From positions 7,995,034-8,059,033 of the forward strand of contig OX453280.1 of the NCBI GenBank assembly GCA_949710005.1: a stretch of 64,000 bases of DNA, written 5' to 3'. The notes beneath the pieces are model-generated. The model was not told the origin of the DNA. It searched no databases and worked only from the letters and a program-made list of their open reading frames with translations. The number at the start of each line of letters is the position of its first letter. Positions within the stretch are counted from its first letter, which is position 1. The stretch comes from Ricordea florida. Taxonomy: Eukaryota; Cnidaria; Anthozoa; Corallimorpharia; Ricordeidae. The translations under genes were made by a program, and so were the position numbers. Shown piece by piece: positions 63,440 through 64,000 of this stretch.

Positions 63440-64000
63440 TAGCATCCCCAAGATGAGAAAAACCCCAGGACAATTCAATGAAAAGATTTAAACAGGAGAG
63501 TGGTTTTTGCTGCACTTGGTATTGGAAAGGAAAGTGTTCCAAAAATTTGTGAAATTCTATATATGCCATTAAGTATGTCACAAGACACTCGGTACAATCA
63601 TGAGGACATCCTTAGCCAAGCCTTGACGAAGTCACTAAGGAACAATTGGAAAAGAACTGTAAAGAAGCTAGAAAGCTTCCCATGATCAGTGAAGGCATTG
63701 ATATCGATGATGAGACCAGCATTGTTGATGCGTTATAAGTTTTGATGGAACATGGTCAAAGCGTGGCTGCACTGCAAACCATTGTGTAGGCTTTGTAATT
63801 TCTGCAGCAACTGGAAAGGTACTAGATCTTGAAGTTATTTCTAAAGTTTGTAGTGAATGTTCTCACATGAAAGCAAAACTTGATGCTACATATTTTATCT
63901 GGTTTCAGGATCCCATCTGTCCAGGCTCATACAAGGGATCAAGTCCCAGTATTGAAATGGAATGTGCGAAGCGGTTATGGGAATGAGGTGAAAATAACAA
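63440..64000 (+). pseudogene. Mutator-like transposase with catalytic region, runs off the window
   Basis: The sequence shows KMRKTPGQFNEKI, a TAA, then one frame away VVFAALGIGKESVPKICEIL, YMPLSMSQDTRYNHEDILSQ and ALTKSLRNNWKRTVKK. After more frame changes it shows ISFDGTWSKRGCTANHCVGF (FDGTW carries the probable first catalytic Asp), VISAATGKVLDLEVISKVCS, and YKGSSPSIEMECAKRLWE, then TGA at 63985-63987. These blocks are the central part of the Mutator-like domain, so this copy retains what the copies at 382 and 41777 have lost. It continues beyond the window edge. Confidence 0.6.

Noticed and set aside
1-64000. CRISPR arrays, bacterial operons, rRNA or tRNA genes
   Set aside because: No evenly spaced repeats with unique spacers, no ribosome-binding-site-led gene strings, and no cloverleaf with A/B box pattern was noticed; the content is eukaryotic.

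Overview
This is a eukaryotic, AT-rich window. It has GT-AG introns, no bacterial gene packing and almost no single-copy host coding sequence. The protein families present (PiggyBac, Harbinger, pogo, Merlin/ISXO2-like, Mutator/Kolobok-like transposases, Helitron-type helicase with an RPA-like partner, Ty3/gypsy, Penelope-like, SAMD3-like exons) look most like a cnidarian genome, probably a stony coral. That placement is inferred from protein resemblance recalled from memory; no search was run.

Layout. 0-2.4 kb: a TTAA-flanked element with terminal inverted repeats (TIRs) and a broken Mutator/Kolobok-like transposase. 3.0-3.7 kb: a broken coiled-coil protein of a repeated family. 4.3-9.0 kb: decayed exons of a second Mutator-like family surrounding an RPA-like OB-fold pseudogene. 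9.4-13.1 kb: a decayed PiggyBac copy fused at ~10.72 kb to a 5'-truncated, internally deleted gypsy with a probable 3' LTR. 13.1-14.9 kb: the C-terminus of a Helitron-type helicase followed by a second RPA-like gene. 15.97-20.21 kb: a complete two-gene Harbinger element. 21.6-22.8 kb: a Merlin/ISXO2-like pseudogene. 23.13-26.98 kb: a complete PiggyBac element broken by a 200-bp tandem duplication. 27.8-29.4 kb: fragments, including a capsid-like piece. 30.3-32.0 kb: a Mutator-like transposase pseudogene. 32.0-32.5 kb: a gypsy gag fragment on the minus strand. 32.5-35.2 kb: a second PiggyBac. 36.1-37.2 kb: SAMD3-like exons.

37.38-40.98 kb: a TA-flanked pogo-like element whose transposase is opposed by a divergent HIRAN-domain gene; a MITE (miniature inverted-repeat element) sits inside it. 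41.06-43.99 kb: a TA-flanked element that has received a nested TTAA-flanked element. 44.75-45.42 kb: a short TA-flanked MITE. 47.8-50.2 kb: a third RPA-like pseudogene and small fragments. 50.7-51.7 kb: the last three exons of an unrecognised, apparently intact gene. 53.4-56.3 kb: Penelope-like sequence interrupted by a Tc1-like deletion derivative. 57.6-61.0 kb: a THAP-domain transposase-like pseudogene. 61.1-62.7 kb: a third PiggyBac. 63.4 kb to the edge: another Mutator-like transposase.

The window is a layered transposon graveyard with a few near-intact elements (Harbinger, pogo/HIRAN, PiggyBac at 23 kb). The most unusual arrangement is the pogo element carrying a HIRAN-domain companion gene. 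The TTAA footprints of the Mutator-like/Kolobok-like elements are also informative.
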